The notes: generated by a model from the sequence alone, not told the origin. A stretch of DNA of 64,000 bases from Clostridia bacterium (GCA_029099685.1 JAQXOO010000026.1:1-64000); one strand, 5' to 3'. Shown: positions 8,649 to 17,319, counted from the first letter of the stretch. Translations and numbers: made by a program.

Positions 8649-9677
8649 ATGAAAGAGCTTTTGAAACAGTTGTGTGAACTGGACGGCGTCCCCGGCTACG
8701 AGGACGAGGTCCGGGAATTTATCGAAAAACAGGCCGCGCCCTATGCCGACGAGATGCTGGTGGACGCGGTGGGCAACCTAATCGTGTTCAAAAAGGGCGC
8801 CAAGCCCCGGAAGCGGCCCCTGCTGGTGATGGCCCACATGGACGAGGTAGGCTTTTTGGTGCGGGATATTACCGAGGACGGTATGCTCAAGCTGGCAAAG
8901 GCCGGCGGCATCGATCCCCGCGTGCTCATCGGCCGCCGGATGCGGGTGGGCGAACAGAAGCTCCCGGGCATCATCTCGCTGAAGGCCATCCACCTGACCA
9001 CCCCCGAGGAGCGGAAGGAGGCCCCCGGCCTCGACAGCCTGTACATCGACATCGGCTGCACCAGCCGGGAGGAGGCCGAGGCCCTGGTGATGCGGGGCGA
9101 GCCCGCGGTGTTTGACAGCCGGTTCATGGAATTCGGCGTGGACTGCGTCAAGGCAAAGGCCATCGACGACCGCATCGGCTGCGCCGTCATGCTGGAGCTG
9201 CTGAAAAACGACCTGCCCTATGATACATATTTCGCTTTTGTAGTGGGCGAGGAGATCGGCTCCCGGGGCGCCACGGTGGCCGGCCGCCGGATCCAGCCCG
9301 GCTGCGTGATGGTCATTGAGGGCACCACCGCCGCCGATATGCCCGATGTGGCCCCTCACAAGCAGTCCTGCCGCCAGCGTCAGGGCGCCGTGGTGTCCCT
9401 GATGGACAGCGACACGGTCTACAGCCGGGAATTCCGGGAAAAGATGCTGAAGGCCGCCGATGAAAAGGGCGTCAAGTGGCAGTACCGCAAGAGCGCCAAC
9501 GGCGGCACCGACGCCGGGGTGGGCACCACCTCCGGCCCGGCGGCCCTGGCCTTCGGCCTGTCGGCCCCCGTACGCTATATCCACTGTGCCTGCAACGTGG
9601 CCTATCTGCCTGACCTGGAAGAAGTCCGCAAGCTGGCCGAGATCGTCATTGAGGAAGCAGGTGAACTGGATGTTTGA
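8649..9677 (+). CDS. M42 family metallo-aminopeptidase, copy 2
   Basis: A 342-residue paralogue with AHMDEVGF, IDDRIGCAV, GEEIGSRGA and a YIHCACNV end motif. Compared with its neighbours the fourth metal ligand region reads VIEGTTA (Glu instead of Asp, which M42 tolerates), and the usual HSPxE after the last His is replaced by HCACNVA. Its specificity may therefore differ. I start at ATG 8649, eight bases after GGGAGG; a GTG at 8643 is too close to that site. It follows copy 1 by two bases and overlaps copy 3 by eight. Confidence 0.88.
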   Translation: MKELLKQLCELDGVPGYEDEVREFIEKQAAPYADEMLVDAVGNLIVFKKGAKPRKRPLLVMAHMDEVGFLVRDITEDGMLKLAKAGGIDPRVLIGRRMRVGEQKLPGIISLKAIHLTTPEERKEAPGLDSLYIDIGCTSREEAEALVMRGEPAVFDSRFMEFGVDCVKAKAIDDRIGCAVMLELLKNDLPYDTYFAFVVGEEIGSRGATVAGRRIQPGCVMVIEGTTAADMPDVAPHKQSCRQRQGAVVSLMDSDTVYSREFREKMLKAADEKGVKWQYRKSANGGTDAGVGTTSGPAALAFGLSAPVRYIHCACNVAYLPDLEEVRKLAEIVIEEAGELDV

Positions 9678-10683
9678 TGTGCTGCAGCTCCATCAGGCCC
9701 TGGTGGCCGCCGCCCGGCCCTCCGGCGGGGAGCAAAACGGTATCGCAAAGGTGTTGAAGGAGATGGCCGCCCCCTATGTGGACGCTGTCACCACCGACGC
9801 CATGGGCAATCTGATCTGCCATAAAAAGGGCAAGGGAAAAAAGGTCATGCTGTGCGCCCATATGGACGCCATCGGCTTCATGGTCACCGGGGTTGACCAG
9901 AGGGGGTTCCTCTCGGTGACCAACCAGGGCTGGCACGACCCCGCCGAGATCATCAATCACCGGGTGGTGTTCCCGGACGGCCTTTCCGGCATTCTCCGTC
10001 CCCGGGAGCGGGCAAAGACCCTGTCCCGCGGCTGGAACGACATCAAGATGGAGGACTTGTATCTGGACATCGGCGCCGTCTCCCGGGCAGAGGCGCTGAA
10101 AAAGGTAAAGGTGGGCGACATGGCCGTGTTTGAGGGCGCGCCCCGGGCTATGGCGGGCCACCGGATCATGGGACCCTATGCCGATGACCTCATCGGCTGC
10201 GTGGTGCTGCTGCTGGCCATGGAGCGCCTGAAGCCGAGCAAGTATGACCTGTATTTCGTGTTCTCCGCACAGGAGGAAGTGGGCTGCCGGGGCGCCCAGA
10301 CCGCCGCGCTGGGCATCCGGCCGGAGATCGCCATCGCCTGCGATGTGTGCGGCACCGACGATACCCCCACGGAGGAAAAACAGCCCCAGGTGGTGTTCCT
10401 GGGCCAGGGTCCCGCCATCAAGATCAAGGATTCCAGCGTCATCTGCAGCCCGGCGCTCAATGAGCAGCTGAAAAAGGCCGCCAAAAAGGCCGGCCTGTCC
10501 TGGCAGGATGAGATCATGATCGGCGGCGGCACCGAAACCTGCTCCATGCAGATGTCCGGACCGGATGTGGCCGCCACCTGCGTGTCCATCCCCACCCGTC
10601 ATATCCATTCCCCCGCCGAGATGTACGACAGGCGGGACGTGGAACAGGCCGGCGAGCTGCTGGCCGCGTTTTTGAACCAGTAA
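9670..10683 (+). CDS. M42 family metallo-aminopeptidase, copy 3
   Basis: A 337-residue paralogue with the full ligand set: AHMDAIGF, YADDLIGCVV, QEEVGCRGA, ACDVCGT and RHIHSPAE. The reading frame is open far upstream inside copy 2. The start at ATG 9670 is chosen because MFDVLQLH aligns with the MLNILELH start of copy 4 and because AGGTG lies just upstream. The short overlap with copy 2 suggests translational coupling. It resembles copy 4 more than copies 1 and 2, so it may come from a later duplication. Confidence 0.88.
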   Translation: MFDVLQLHQALVAAARPSGGEQNGIAKVLKEMAAPYVDAVTTDAMGNLICHKKGKGKKVMLCAHMDAIGFMVTGVDQRGFLSVTNQGWHDPAEIINHRVVFPDGLSGILRPRERAKTLSRGWNDIKMEDLYLDIGAVSRAEALKKVKVGDMAVFEGAPRAMAGHRIMGPYADDLIGCVVLLLAMERLKPSKYDLYFVFSAQEEVGCRGAQTAALGIRPEIAIACDVCGTDDTPTEEKQPQVVFLGQGPAIKIKDSSVICSPALNEQLKKAAKKAGLSWQDEIMIGGGTETCSMQMSGPDVAATCVSIPTRHIHSPAEMYDRRDVEQAGELLAAFLNQ

Positions 10684-10696
10684 GGAGGGCGAGACT

Positions 10697-11722
10697 ATGC
10701 TGAATATTTTGGAACTGCACAGGCAGCTGCTGGAAGCGGCCCTGCCCTCCGGTTTTGAGCGGCCCCAGGGCGAACTGCTGGCCCGGCTGGCAAGACCCTT
10801 TGTGGACGAGATCCGCACCGACGCGCTGGGCAACGTGATCTGCCGCAAAAAGGGACCGGGCAAAAAGATCCTGTTCCCTGCCCATATGGACGTGATCGGC
10901 CTGATGGTCACCTTTGTGGATGACAAGGGCTTTCTGCGGTTTGAGCCCATCGGCGGACACAGCCCGGCAGGGCTGATCGGCGCCACCGTCCGGCTGGAGA
11001 GCGGCGTTCGGGGCAGCATCTGGCCCGACGCCACGGCGGATGTGTATAAGCACGGCTGGCAGGCGGTGGACATCCACGACCTGTTCATCGACATCGGCGC
11101 GGAGAGCCGGGAGGAGGCCGAACAGCTGGCCCCCATCGGCTCGGTGTGCGTCTTTGACGCCCCCCATGGGGAAACAGCCGGCGGCACTTTGATGACCCCC
11201 TATGCCGACGACCTGTGCGGCTGCATCGCCCTGCTCATCGCCATAGAGGAGCTGAAGGACCAGCAGGTGGAAAACGACCTGTATTTTGCCTTCACCGTCC
11301 AGGAGGAGGTGGGCTGCCGGGGCGCCGAGCCTGCGGCCTGGGACGTGGAGCCTGACATGGGCATCGCGGTGGACGTCACCGCCACCGGCGACACCCCCGG
11401 CGAGATCGACGGCCAGCGGATGCAGGTGGCTCTGGGCAAAGGCCCCGCCATCAAGCACAAGGACAGCAGCGTGGAGTGCAATCCCCAGGTGATCGAGCAC
11501 CTGAGGAAGGCGGCGAAGGCCGCCGGCATCGCCTGCCAGGACGAGATCCTGCTGGCCGGCGGCACCGACACCCGTTCGGTGCAGACCAGCCGGGACGGCG
11601 TACTCTCCGGCTGCGTCAGCATTCCCTGCCGGAACATCCACACCCCCGGCGAGATCGTCTCGCTGAAGGACGTGGAGCAGACGGGCAAACTGCTGGCCGC
11701 CGCTGCCAGACTTGCCCTGTAA
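10697..11722 (+). CDS. M42 family metallo-aminopeptidase, copy 4
   Basis: A 341-residue paralogue that retains all catalytic positions: AHMDVIGL, YADDLCGCI, QEEVGCRGA, AVDVTAT and RNIHTPGE. ATG 10697 follows a strong GGAGGG site. It is the last gene of the murD-peptidase run and is followed by a strong terminator. As in the other copies there is no signal peptide, so the enzyme is cytoplasmic. Four adjacent copies suggest different N-terminal residue preferences or a mixed assembly, which is inference. Confidence 0.88.
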   Translation: MLNILELHRQLLEAALPSGFERPQGELLARLARPFVDEIRTDALGNVICRKKGPGKKILFPAHMDVIGLMVTFVDDKGFLRFEPIGGHSPAGLIGATVRLESGVRGSIWPDATADVYKHGWQAVDIHDLFIDIGAESREEAEQLAPIGSVCVFDAPHGETAGGTLMTPYADDLCGCIALLIAIEELKDQQVENDLYFAFTVQEEVGCRGAEPAAWDVEPDMGIAVDVTATGDTPGEIDGQRMQVALGKGPAIKHKDSSVECNPQVIEHLRKAAKAAGIACQDEILLAGGTDTRSVQTSRDGVLSGCVSIPCRNIHTPGEIVSLKDVEQTGKLLAAAARLAL

Positions 11723-11736
11723 ACAATTCAACAGCA

Positions 11737-11773
11737 GACGCACCCCTCAGAACGGTGAGGGGTGCGTTTTTTT
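11737..11773 (+). terminator. Terminator after the peptidase cluster
   Basis: Stem ACGCACCCCTC/GAGGGGTGCGT followed by a run of seven T. Confidence 0.88.
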
Positions 11774-11824
11774 GCGAAAGCCTGCAACAAAACCGCCGGG
11801 AATGGATCATCTGCATTTATTATA

Positions 11825-11861
11825 CAAAAAAAGAAAAGAGAATTGCCAACACGAATTCTCT
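11825..11861 (-). terminator. Terminator of the orphan lipoprotein gene
   Basis: On the minus strand the 8-bp stem AGAGAATT/AATTCTCT is followed by TTTTCTTTTTTT, about 50 bases after the stop codon. Confidence 0.7.
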
Positions 11862-11915
11862 CTTCTAAAATATCCATTTTGCTGTCACCGCTGCAAACGG
11901 CAGATCACATCGCTT

Positions 11916-12416
11916 CTAAAAACCCAATTCTTCAAATTCTCCTATCGGGATAGATAATTCAATATCTAATTTGGTATCTTTTGCAGCAACTACTTTTATT
12001 CTGTTTTTTCCTTTCTTCAAATGAACGGTATGCTTTTGGGAAGCTTCCGACGCTGTTTCAGCAGTGATCTCAGCGATTGTTGTCAGGGAATCATCCGGCG
12101 CTATTAAGACGAGCTTCATTTTCCCATTATATACGGATACAGAGTATGACAATTCCGCAGATACATCCTCCGCTGCATCATAGGTCCATACTGTATCCAT
12201 ACCTTCCAGTTTTTCGATCCTGCACTGATAATTCTGTCCATCTATGTGCTGCTCACAATTTTTCAAATTGTAACTGTTAGAATTACCGGCTATTTTTGAA
12301 TCATTGTCATACATATCCGCCATTGAGGTTGAAGCGCATGAAGCACATACCATTACTCCAAAAACAAGTGCTGCAACGATCATCATGTTCTTTGCTATAT
12401 GTATCTTTTTGTTCAT
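11916..12416 (-). CDS. AT-rich orphan, probable secreted or lipid-anchored protein
   Basis: The 166-residue protein starts with an N-terminal membrane segment (about residues 8-24) ending in VCASCAS, which is only a weak lipobox. Residues from about 60 onward alternate hydrophobic and polar positions, as in an all-beta domain, ending in a segment rich in IKVVAAK and LDIELSI. I do not recognise the family. The ATG has a good GGAGGG site. Codon use is much more AT-rich than in all neighbours, which points to horizontal acquisition. The gene is oriented away from the first copy of the dispersed repeat, which lies about 85 bases upstream and may supply its promoter. Confidence 0.75.
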   Translation of the reverse strand: MNKKIHIAKNMMIVAALVFGVMVCASCASTSMADMYDNDSKIAGNSNSYNLKNCEQHIDGQNYQCRIEKLEGMDTVWTYDAAEDVSAELSYSVSVYNGKMKLVLIAPDDSLTTIAEITAETASEASQKHTVHLKKGKNRIKVVAAKDTKLDIELSIPIGEFEELGF

Positions 12417-12501
12417 ACGTTACCCTCCTATCGGATTTTAATGCGATTATGATTTTACGGCTTCCTTTAACAAACCGCAATGAGAACAGATCGCAAACTT
12501 C

Positions 12502-12636
12502 CGGTTTATGGGTTTGCTTGGCTCCATGTTATCACACAGCGGCATGGAACGCAAGAACAGCCGCGGCAGGTGCAAACCTCTGTGGCAGCCAGCCGGTTTA
12601 TGAACACCGCCTTTTCACCGGCGGCGTTTTTCGGCC
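12502..12636 (-). repeat. Dispersed repeat, copy A (promoter-like cassette)
   Basis: About 135 bases here match 35531-35668 at most positions, including GGCTCCATGTTATCACA and GAACGCAAGAACAGCC. Read on the minus strand, both copies have TTGCGT (12549-12554) and TAACAT (12526-12531) with a 17-base spacer, pointing toward the AT-rich orphan gene. The far end holds a CCGCC/GGCGG hairpin followed by T's on the plus strand. It may be a promoter cassette, a small RNA with its terminator read on the plus strand, or a non-autonomous mobile element. Confidence 0.7.
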
Positions 12637-12715
12637 GGTGGGACGGGAGCATATTCTTCCGGAGGATGCCTGCGGAGGAGGGAGAACCGCGCCGCGCAAA
12701 ATTTTTCGTCACCTA

Positions 12716-12744
12716 TTGCAAATTTTCCGTGAATTTTGTAAACT
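12716..12744 (+). promoter_or_regulatory. Promoter of the purine permease
   Basis: TTGCAA and TAAACT with a 17-base spacer. The leader that follows is only about 50 bases and shows no purine riboswitch signature. Confidence 0.6.
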
Positions 12745-12799
12745 AATAAAGTGATGTCCCCATCACATACCAAACCAATTTAGGGAGGAAATGAGCAAA

Positions 12800-14233
12800 A
12801 TGGAAAAACTATTTAAGCTCAAAGAAAACGGCACCACTGTCCGTACCGAGATCGTGGCCGGTCTGTCCACGTTTATGACCATGGCCTACATCATCGCGCT
12901 GAACCCCAACCTGCTGACCAACTTTGACGTAGGGTCCGCTCTGTGGAACGGCGTGTTCCTGGCCACCTGCATCGCTTCCGGCGTGGGCTGCCTGGTGATG
13001 GCCTTCCTGGCCAACAAGCCCTTTGCCATGGCCCCCGGCATGGGCCTGAACAGCTTCTTCGCCCTGGTGGTCACCAACATCGCCGCCATGACCGGCATGA
13101 GCTATGTGGCCTCCTTCCAGGCCGCGCTGGTCATCATCCTGGTGGAAGGCGTCGTGTTCATCATCCTGTCCATCTTCAATGTCCGTGAAAAGATCGTGGA
13201 AGCCATCCCCCTGGGCGTGCGCCTGGGCATCGGCCCCGCCATCGGCCTGATGCTGATGAACATCGGCCTGGGCTCCAACGTGGGCATCTATGCCGAGGGC
13301 AACGGCTTCTCCGCGCCCTTCTATGTGATGCGCGACTTCTTCGGCGCTCTGACCCCCAGCGTGATCAAGAACAACATGGGCGACGCCGGCTACACCCAGA
13401 TGGTGCTCACCGTGGTCACCATGTTCATCGGCCTGTTCGTCATCGTGGCTCTGGACCACAAAAAGGTCAAGGGCTCTGTCCTGCTGGGCATGCTGGCTGC
13501 TTCCGTGGTCTACTGGATCGGCTCCTTCGCCTTCCTGCACACCAATCCCTTCGCCTCCCTGTCCGGCGCCTCTTTCGTTCCTCCCTTTGCCGACATGGCG
13601 CAGACCACCCTGTTTAAACTGAACTTCGCCGGCTTCGTGGAGATCGGCTGGTTCACCGTCATCACCCTGGTGGTCACCTTCTGCGTCATCGATATGTTTG
13701 ATACCATCGGCACCCTGGTGGGCACCGCCAGCCGCGCCGGCCTGCTGGACAAGGAAGGCAATATGCCCAAGATGAAGGAAGCCCTGCTGGCTGACGCCGT
13801 GGGCACCGTCACCGGCTCTCTCACCGGCACCTCCACCGTCACCACCTTTGTGGAATCCGCCGCCGGCGTGGAAGCGGGCGGCCGCACCGGCCTGACCGCT
13901 CTGGTGGTGGGCGTCATGTTCCTGCTGAGCATGTTCATCGCCCCCATCGCCGCCATCATCCCCGCCGCCGCCACCTCCGCCGCCCTGATCTATGTGGGCA
14001 TCCTGATGCTGGGCAACCTGAAGAGCATCGACTTCAGTGACCGGACCCAGCTGGTGCCTGTGTGCTTCATGCTGCTGGCCATGCCCGTGTCCGGTTCCAT
14101 CGGCCACGGCATCGGTCTGGCCCTGATCACCTACACCATCATGAAGGTGGTCACCGGCAAGGCCAAGGAAGTCTCCGCCCTGACCTATGCGCTGTCCCTG
14201 CTGTTCCTGGTGAAGTTCTTCCTGGCTGCCTGA
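12800..14233 (+). CDS. NCS2/AzgA-type adenine/guanine/hypoxanthine permease
   Basis: A 477-residue, 12-14-helix membrane permease of the nucleobase cation symporter-2 group, AzgA/PbuG/PbuO branch. Typical motifs are the start TTVRTEIVAGLSTFMTMAYI, KPFAMAPGMGLNSFFA in helix 3, FDTIGTLVGTASRAGLL and STVTTFVESAAGVEAGGRTGL. It imports purine bases by proton symport. An ATG at 12791 lies only two bases from the GGGAGG site, so I prefer ATG 12800 (MEKLFKLKENGT, the family's usual start). It is a single-gene unit with its own promoter and terminator. Confidence 0.92.
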   Translation: MEKLFKLKENGTTVRTEIVAGLSTFMTMAYIIALNPNLLTNFDVGSALWNGVFLATCIASGVGCLVMAFLANKPFAMAPGMGLNSFFALVVTNIAAMTGMSYVASFQAALVIILVEGVVFIILSIFNVREKIVEAIPLGVRLGIGPAIGLMLMNIGLGSNVGIYAEGNGFSAPFYVMRDFFGALTPSVIKNNMGDAGYTQMVLTVVTMFIGLFVIVALDHKKVKGSVLLGMLAASVVYWIGSFAFLHTNPFASLSGASFVPPFADMAQTTLFKLNFAGFVEIGWFTVITLVVTFCVIDMFDTIGTLVGTASRAGLLDKEGNMPKMKEALLADAVGTVTGSLTGTSTVTTFVESAAGVEAGGRTGLTALVVGVMFLLSMFIAPIAAIIPAAATSAALIYVGILMLGNLKSIDFSDRTQLVPVCFMLLAMPVSGSIGHGIGLALITYTIMKVVTGKAKEVSALTYALSLLFLVKFFLAA

Positions 14234-14250
14234 TATCGCATCCACTTTGC

Positions 14251-14281
14251 GCCGCCCCCTCAGCCGAGGGGGCGGTTTTTT
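14251..14281 (+). terminator. Terminator of the purine permease gene
   Basis: Stem CCGCCCCCTC/GAGGGGGCGG followed by six T. Confidence 0.88.
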
Positions 14282-14336
14282 AACGGGAATTTTACATACT
14301 TTTCAGGATCTTAACCGGGTTTTCACCGTTTTTTTC

Positions 14337-14365
14337 TTGGGCTCGCGGGAGAACCGTGTTATACT
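14337..14365 (+). promoter_or_regulatory. Promoter of the Na/Pi cotransporter gene
   Basis: TTGGGC and TATACT with a 17-base spacer, 40 bases before the ATG. Confidence 0.65.
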
Positions 14366-14404
14366 GTCTTTGGAAATAAAAGGTGTAACAAGGGAGGGTC
14401 CCGT

Positions 14405-16156
14405 ATGGATCTGTTCGATGTGCTGACGCTGGGCGGAGGCCTGGCATTTTTCCTGTACGGCATGAATGTTATGTCCCACGGCCTGGAAAAGCTGGCCGGG
14501 GGCAAGCTGGAGGGCATTCTCCGCAGCATGACCGCCAGCCCTGTGAAGGGGATGCTGCTGGGAGCGATGGTCACCGCGGTGATCCAGTCCTCCTCCGCAG
14601 TCACCGTCATGCTGGTGGGCCTGGTAAATTCGGGCATCATGGCACTGGGGCAGACGGTTGGCGTCATCATGGGCGCCAACATCGGCACCACCATCACCGC
14701 CTGGCTGCTGAGCCTGGTGAGCATCCAGGGAGGCAGCACGGTGATGCAGCTGCTCAAGCCCAAGTATTTCTCCCTGGTGCTGGCCATGATCGGCGTGGTC
14801 ATGACCATGACCGCCAAAAGCCAGAAGAAAAAGGACGTGGGTACCATTTTTGTGGGCTTCACCGTGCTGATGTACGGCATGGAGATGATGTCCGGCGCGG
14901 TGGAGCCGCTGCGGGAAATGCCCGGCTTCGCCGAACTGTTCACCGCCTTCCGCAATCCCCTGCTGGGGGTGCTGGTGGGCGCGGTGCTCACCGCGATCAT
15001 CCAGTCTTCCTCCGCCTCGGTGGGCATTTTGCAGGCGCTGTCCCTGACCGGTGTCATCACCTACGGCGCGGCGCTGCCCATTATCATGGGACAGAACATC
15101 GGCACCTGCATCACCGCGGTGATCTCCTCCATCGGCGCCAGCCGCAGCGCCAGAAAGGTCAGCATCATCCACATCGCCTTCAATGTTATCGGCAGCGCCG
15201 TGTTTCTGCTGCTGTTTGTAGCGGCTGACCTGCTTTTCCGGCCGGCCATCATCAACGCACCCATCGACCCTGCCGGCATCGCCGTGTGCCACAGCGTCTT
15301 CAACCTGTGCACCACGGCCCTGCTGCTGCCCTTTTCCCGGCAGCTGGTGCGCCTGGCGGACCGGGCCATCCCGTCGCAGCCCGCTCCGGCAGACACCACC
15401 CACCAGCTGCTGGACAGCCGTGTGCTGGCCATCCCTGCCATGGCTATCACCGCCTGCGGCAGCCTGACCCAGCAGATGGCCGCCGCCGCCCGCTATGCCG
15501 TCCGCACCGCCATCGGCCTGCTGGAGACCTATAACGAGGCCGAAGCCTCCGCCATCTCGGAGGGCGAGGAGACCCTGGACCTGTACGAGGACCGTCTGGG
15601 CCAGTATCTCACCCAGATCTCCGGCCAGGGCCTGTCGGACTACGACAGCCGCCAGCGGTTCAAGATGCAGCACGTCATCGGCGATCTGGAGCGTCTGGGC
15701 GACCACGCCCTGAACCTGCTGGACAGCGCCCGGGAAAAGCGGGACAAGGGTCTTTCCTTCTCTCCGGGAGCTGCCGCCCAGCTGGCCGTGCTCCAAAACG
15801 CCGTCTGCGAGATCCTGGACATCACCTGCCGGGCCTATGAGGCCAGCGATGCGGCCCTGGCCTCCCAGGTGGAGCCGCTGGAGCAGGTCATCGACCTCCG
15901 GGTGCGCCAGGCCCGGGACGCCCACCTGCGGCGGCTCAACGCGGGAGAGTGTACCATCGAGGCGGGCTTTTTGCTGGCGGATGTGCTCAGCAATTTTGAG
16001 CGCATCTCGGACCACTGCTCCAACATCGCCGTGGCGGTGATCGAGGCGGAAAGCGACCGCTATGACAGCCACGATTACCTGGAAGCCATCAAGACCGGTG
16101 AAAACAAGGAATTTCAGCGCAGCTACCGGCAGTATGCGGAAAAATACGCCCTTTAA
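14405..16156 (+). CDS. Na+/phosphate cotransporter of the NptA type with C-terminal PhoU-like domain
   Basis: The 583-residue protein has two inverted membrane repeats carrying the hallmark QSSSA motifs (VTAVIQSSSAVTVM at about 60 and LTAIIQSSSASVGI at about 198). A cytoplasmic helical domain from about 340 to 560 resembles PhoU (RFKMQHVIGDLERLGDHALN and NFERISDHCSNIA). The family takes up phosphate with sodium, and the PhoU part is thought to regulate it. ATG 14405 has an AGGGAGGG site. It is monocistronic, with a promoter before it and a bidirectional terminator after. Confidence 0.92.
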   Translation: MDLFDVLTLGGGLAFFLYGMNVMSHGLEKLAGGKLEGILRSMTASPVKGMLLGAMVTAVIQSSSAVTVMLVGLVNSGIMALGQTVGVIMGANIGTTITAWLLSLVSIQGGSTVMQLLKPKYFSLVLAMIGVVMTMTAKSQKKKDVGTIFVGFTVLMYGMEMMSGAVEPLREMPGFAELFTAFRNPLLGVLVGAVLTAIIQSSSASVGILQALSLTGVITYGAALPIIMGQNIGTCITAVISSIGASRSARKVSIIHIAFNVIGSAVFLLLFVAADLLFRPAIINAPIDPAGIAVCHSVFNLCTTALLLPFSRQLVRLADRAIPSQPAPADTTHQLLDSRVLAIPAMAITACGSLTQQMAAAARYAVRTAIGLLETYNEAEASAISEGEETLDLYEDRLGQYLTQISGQGLSDYDSRQRFKMQHVIGDLERLGDHALNLLDSAREKRDKGLSFSPGAAAQLAVLQNAVCEILDITCRAYEASDAALASQVEPLEQVIDLRVRQARDAHLRRLNAGECTIEAGFLLADVLSNFERISDHCSNIAVAVIEAESDRYDSHDYLEAIKTGENKEFQRSYRQYAEKYAL

Positions 16157-16175
16157 CACACATTTGGCGCAAAAA

Positions 16176-16210
16176 GACCGCCGCCTTCCCATGGAAGGCG
16201 GCGGTTTCTG
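16176..16210. terminator. Bidirectional terminator
   Basis: Perfect 12-bp stem CCGCCGCCTTCC/GGAAGGCGGCGG. T-rich DNA on both sides lets it end the Na/Pi cotransporter gene (right) and the DUF554 gene (left). Confidence 0.8.
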
Positions 16211-16224
16211 ATTTTGCAGGCTTC

Positions 16225-16938
16225 TTAACCGAAAAAGGCGGCCAGGGCGGGCACGCACTCAATGATGCGGCACAGGATGGGGGCGATGACCAGCGCGGGC
16301 AGATAGTCCGCCACCTTGATCTTGGAAAGACCCAGCAGGTTCAGGCCCAGGCCCACGATGAGCAGAGATCCGGCGCACACGATCTCGTTGACGGCGGCGG
16401 CGGTGAGCAGGGGCTGCAGGCAGCCCGCCAGCAGCACCAGCCCGCCCTGAAACACCAGCACAAAGGCGGCGGCAAACATCACCCCCACCCCCAGGCTCAC
16501 AGACAGCATCATGGAAGAGATGAGATCCAGCACCGATTTGGTGAGCAGCATCTCATAGTCCCCGGTGAGGCCGGCATTCAGCGAGCCGACGATGGTCATG
16601 GCGCCCACGCAGAACAGCAGGCAGGCGGTGACAAAACCCTGGGCCACCGGGACCTTTCCGTCCCGTCCGGAAAACCGGTCCTCGATCCGCCGACCCAGAC
16701 GGTTGATGGCCCCGTCGATGTCCAGGGCGGTGCCGATGACGGCGCCCAGCACCATGGACAGGATCAGGACGATGGTGTTTTCCCCCTTGAGGGTGCCGTC
16801 GATGCCGATATAGAGGGTGCACAGGCCGATGCCCAGCATGACGGCATCCGCCAGCTTCTGGGGGATGCCTTTTTTGAGGAAAAGGCCCACGGCGCTGCCG
16901 ATGAGCACCGTGAGCGTATTGACGATGACTGCAAACAT
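16225..16938 (-). CDS. DUF554 family membrane protein (YdfK-like)
   Basis: The 237-residue protein has about seven hydrophobic segments and the DUF554 start pattern (GTLVNTxTVLxGSxxG, here IVNTLTVLIGSAVGLF). It also shows KGENTIVLILSMVLGAVIGT and FVTACLLFCVGAMTIVGSL. Members are predicted permeases of unknown substrate. An AAGGAA site precedes the ATG. The gene lies 36 bases after the cysteine-rich protein gene and probably shares its promoter. Confidence 0.88.
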   Translation of the reverse strand: MFAVIVNTLTVLIGSAVGLFLKKGIPQKLADAVMLGIGLCTLYIGIDGTLKGENTIVLILSMVLGAVIGTALDIDGAINRLGRRIEDRFSGRDGKVPVAQGFVTACLLFCVGAMTIVGSLNAGLTGDYEMLLTKSVLDLISSMMLSVSLGVGVMFAAAFVLVFQGGLVLLAGCLQPLLTAAAVNEIVCAGSLLIVGLGLNLLGLSKIKVADYLPALVIAPILCRIIECVPALAAFFG

Positions 16939-16974
16939 GGCGGATTCCTTCTTTTTCTGTAAACCGGGGGACGG

Positions 16975-17259
16975 TCAGTCCTTTTTCTTTGCCAGCTCCA
17001 TGATGTCCCCGAACCGCTCCATGATATAGCCGTAGTTTTTCGGCTTGTGGGGCAGCAGGCATTTGGAGCAGTCCTTGCAGCCGCTGTCTGTATAGGTAAA
17101 GCCGCCGCCGCACTTGTCGCCCAGGGCGTACAGGGGGCAGTAGCAGAACAGGCAGTTGAAGCTGTCGGGGTCGGCCGTGGCGTGACAGGGGAAAAACTCA
17201 CATTCCCGGTGCTGGTAAAAGGCGTATTTCTTGCCTTCCCAATAGGGCTTTTGGCTCAT
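16975..17259 (-). CDS. Cysteine-rich small-domain protein (probable metal binder)
   Basis: A 94-residue soluble protein with nine cysteines, including CHATADPDSFNCLFCYCPLY and CKDCSKCLLPH. This pattern matches the 'cysteine-rich small domain' family (PF04071 in my recollection), which probably binds zinc or an Fe-S centre. Its function is unknown, and some relatives are fused to or near cobalamin-related proteins. The start has a strong AGGAGGCG site. It is first in a two-gene unit with DUF554. Confidence 0.8.
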   Translation of the reverse strand: MSQKPYWEGKKYAFYQHRECEFFPCHATADPDSFNCLFCYCPLYALGDKCGGGFTYTDSGCKDCSKCLLPHKPKNYGYIMERFGDIMELAKKKD

Positions 17260-17290
17260 AGGAGCGCCTCCTTTTGGCGAATATAAAATA

Positions 17291-17319
17291 AGTATACCAC
17301 TTTACCCGGCAAAAGTAAA
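17291..17319 (-). promoter_or_regulatory. Promoter of the cysteine-rich/DUF554 pair
   Basis: On the minus strand TTTACT and TATACT are separated by 17 bases, about 32 bases before the start codon. Confidence 0.55.

Noticed and set aside
12506..12712. Short minus-strand frame reading CRGCSCVPCRCVITWS, similar to one at 35535
   Set aside because: The similarity comes from the dispersed repeat at the DNA level. The frames have no ribosome binding site and differ in length and start.
12745..12799. Possible purine riboswitch before the purine permease
   Set aside because: The leader is about 55 bases and lacks the conserved purine aptamer core, so the promoter and ribosome binding site fill it.
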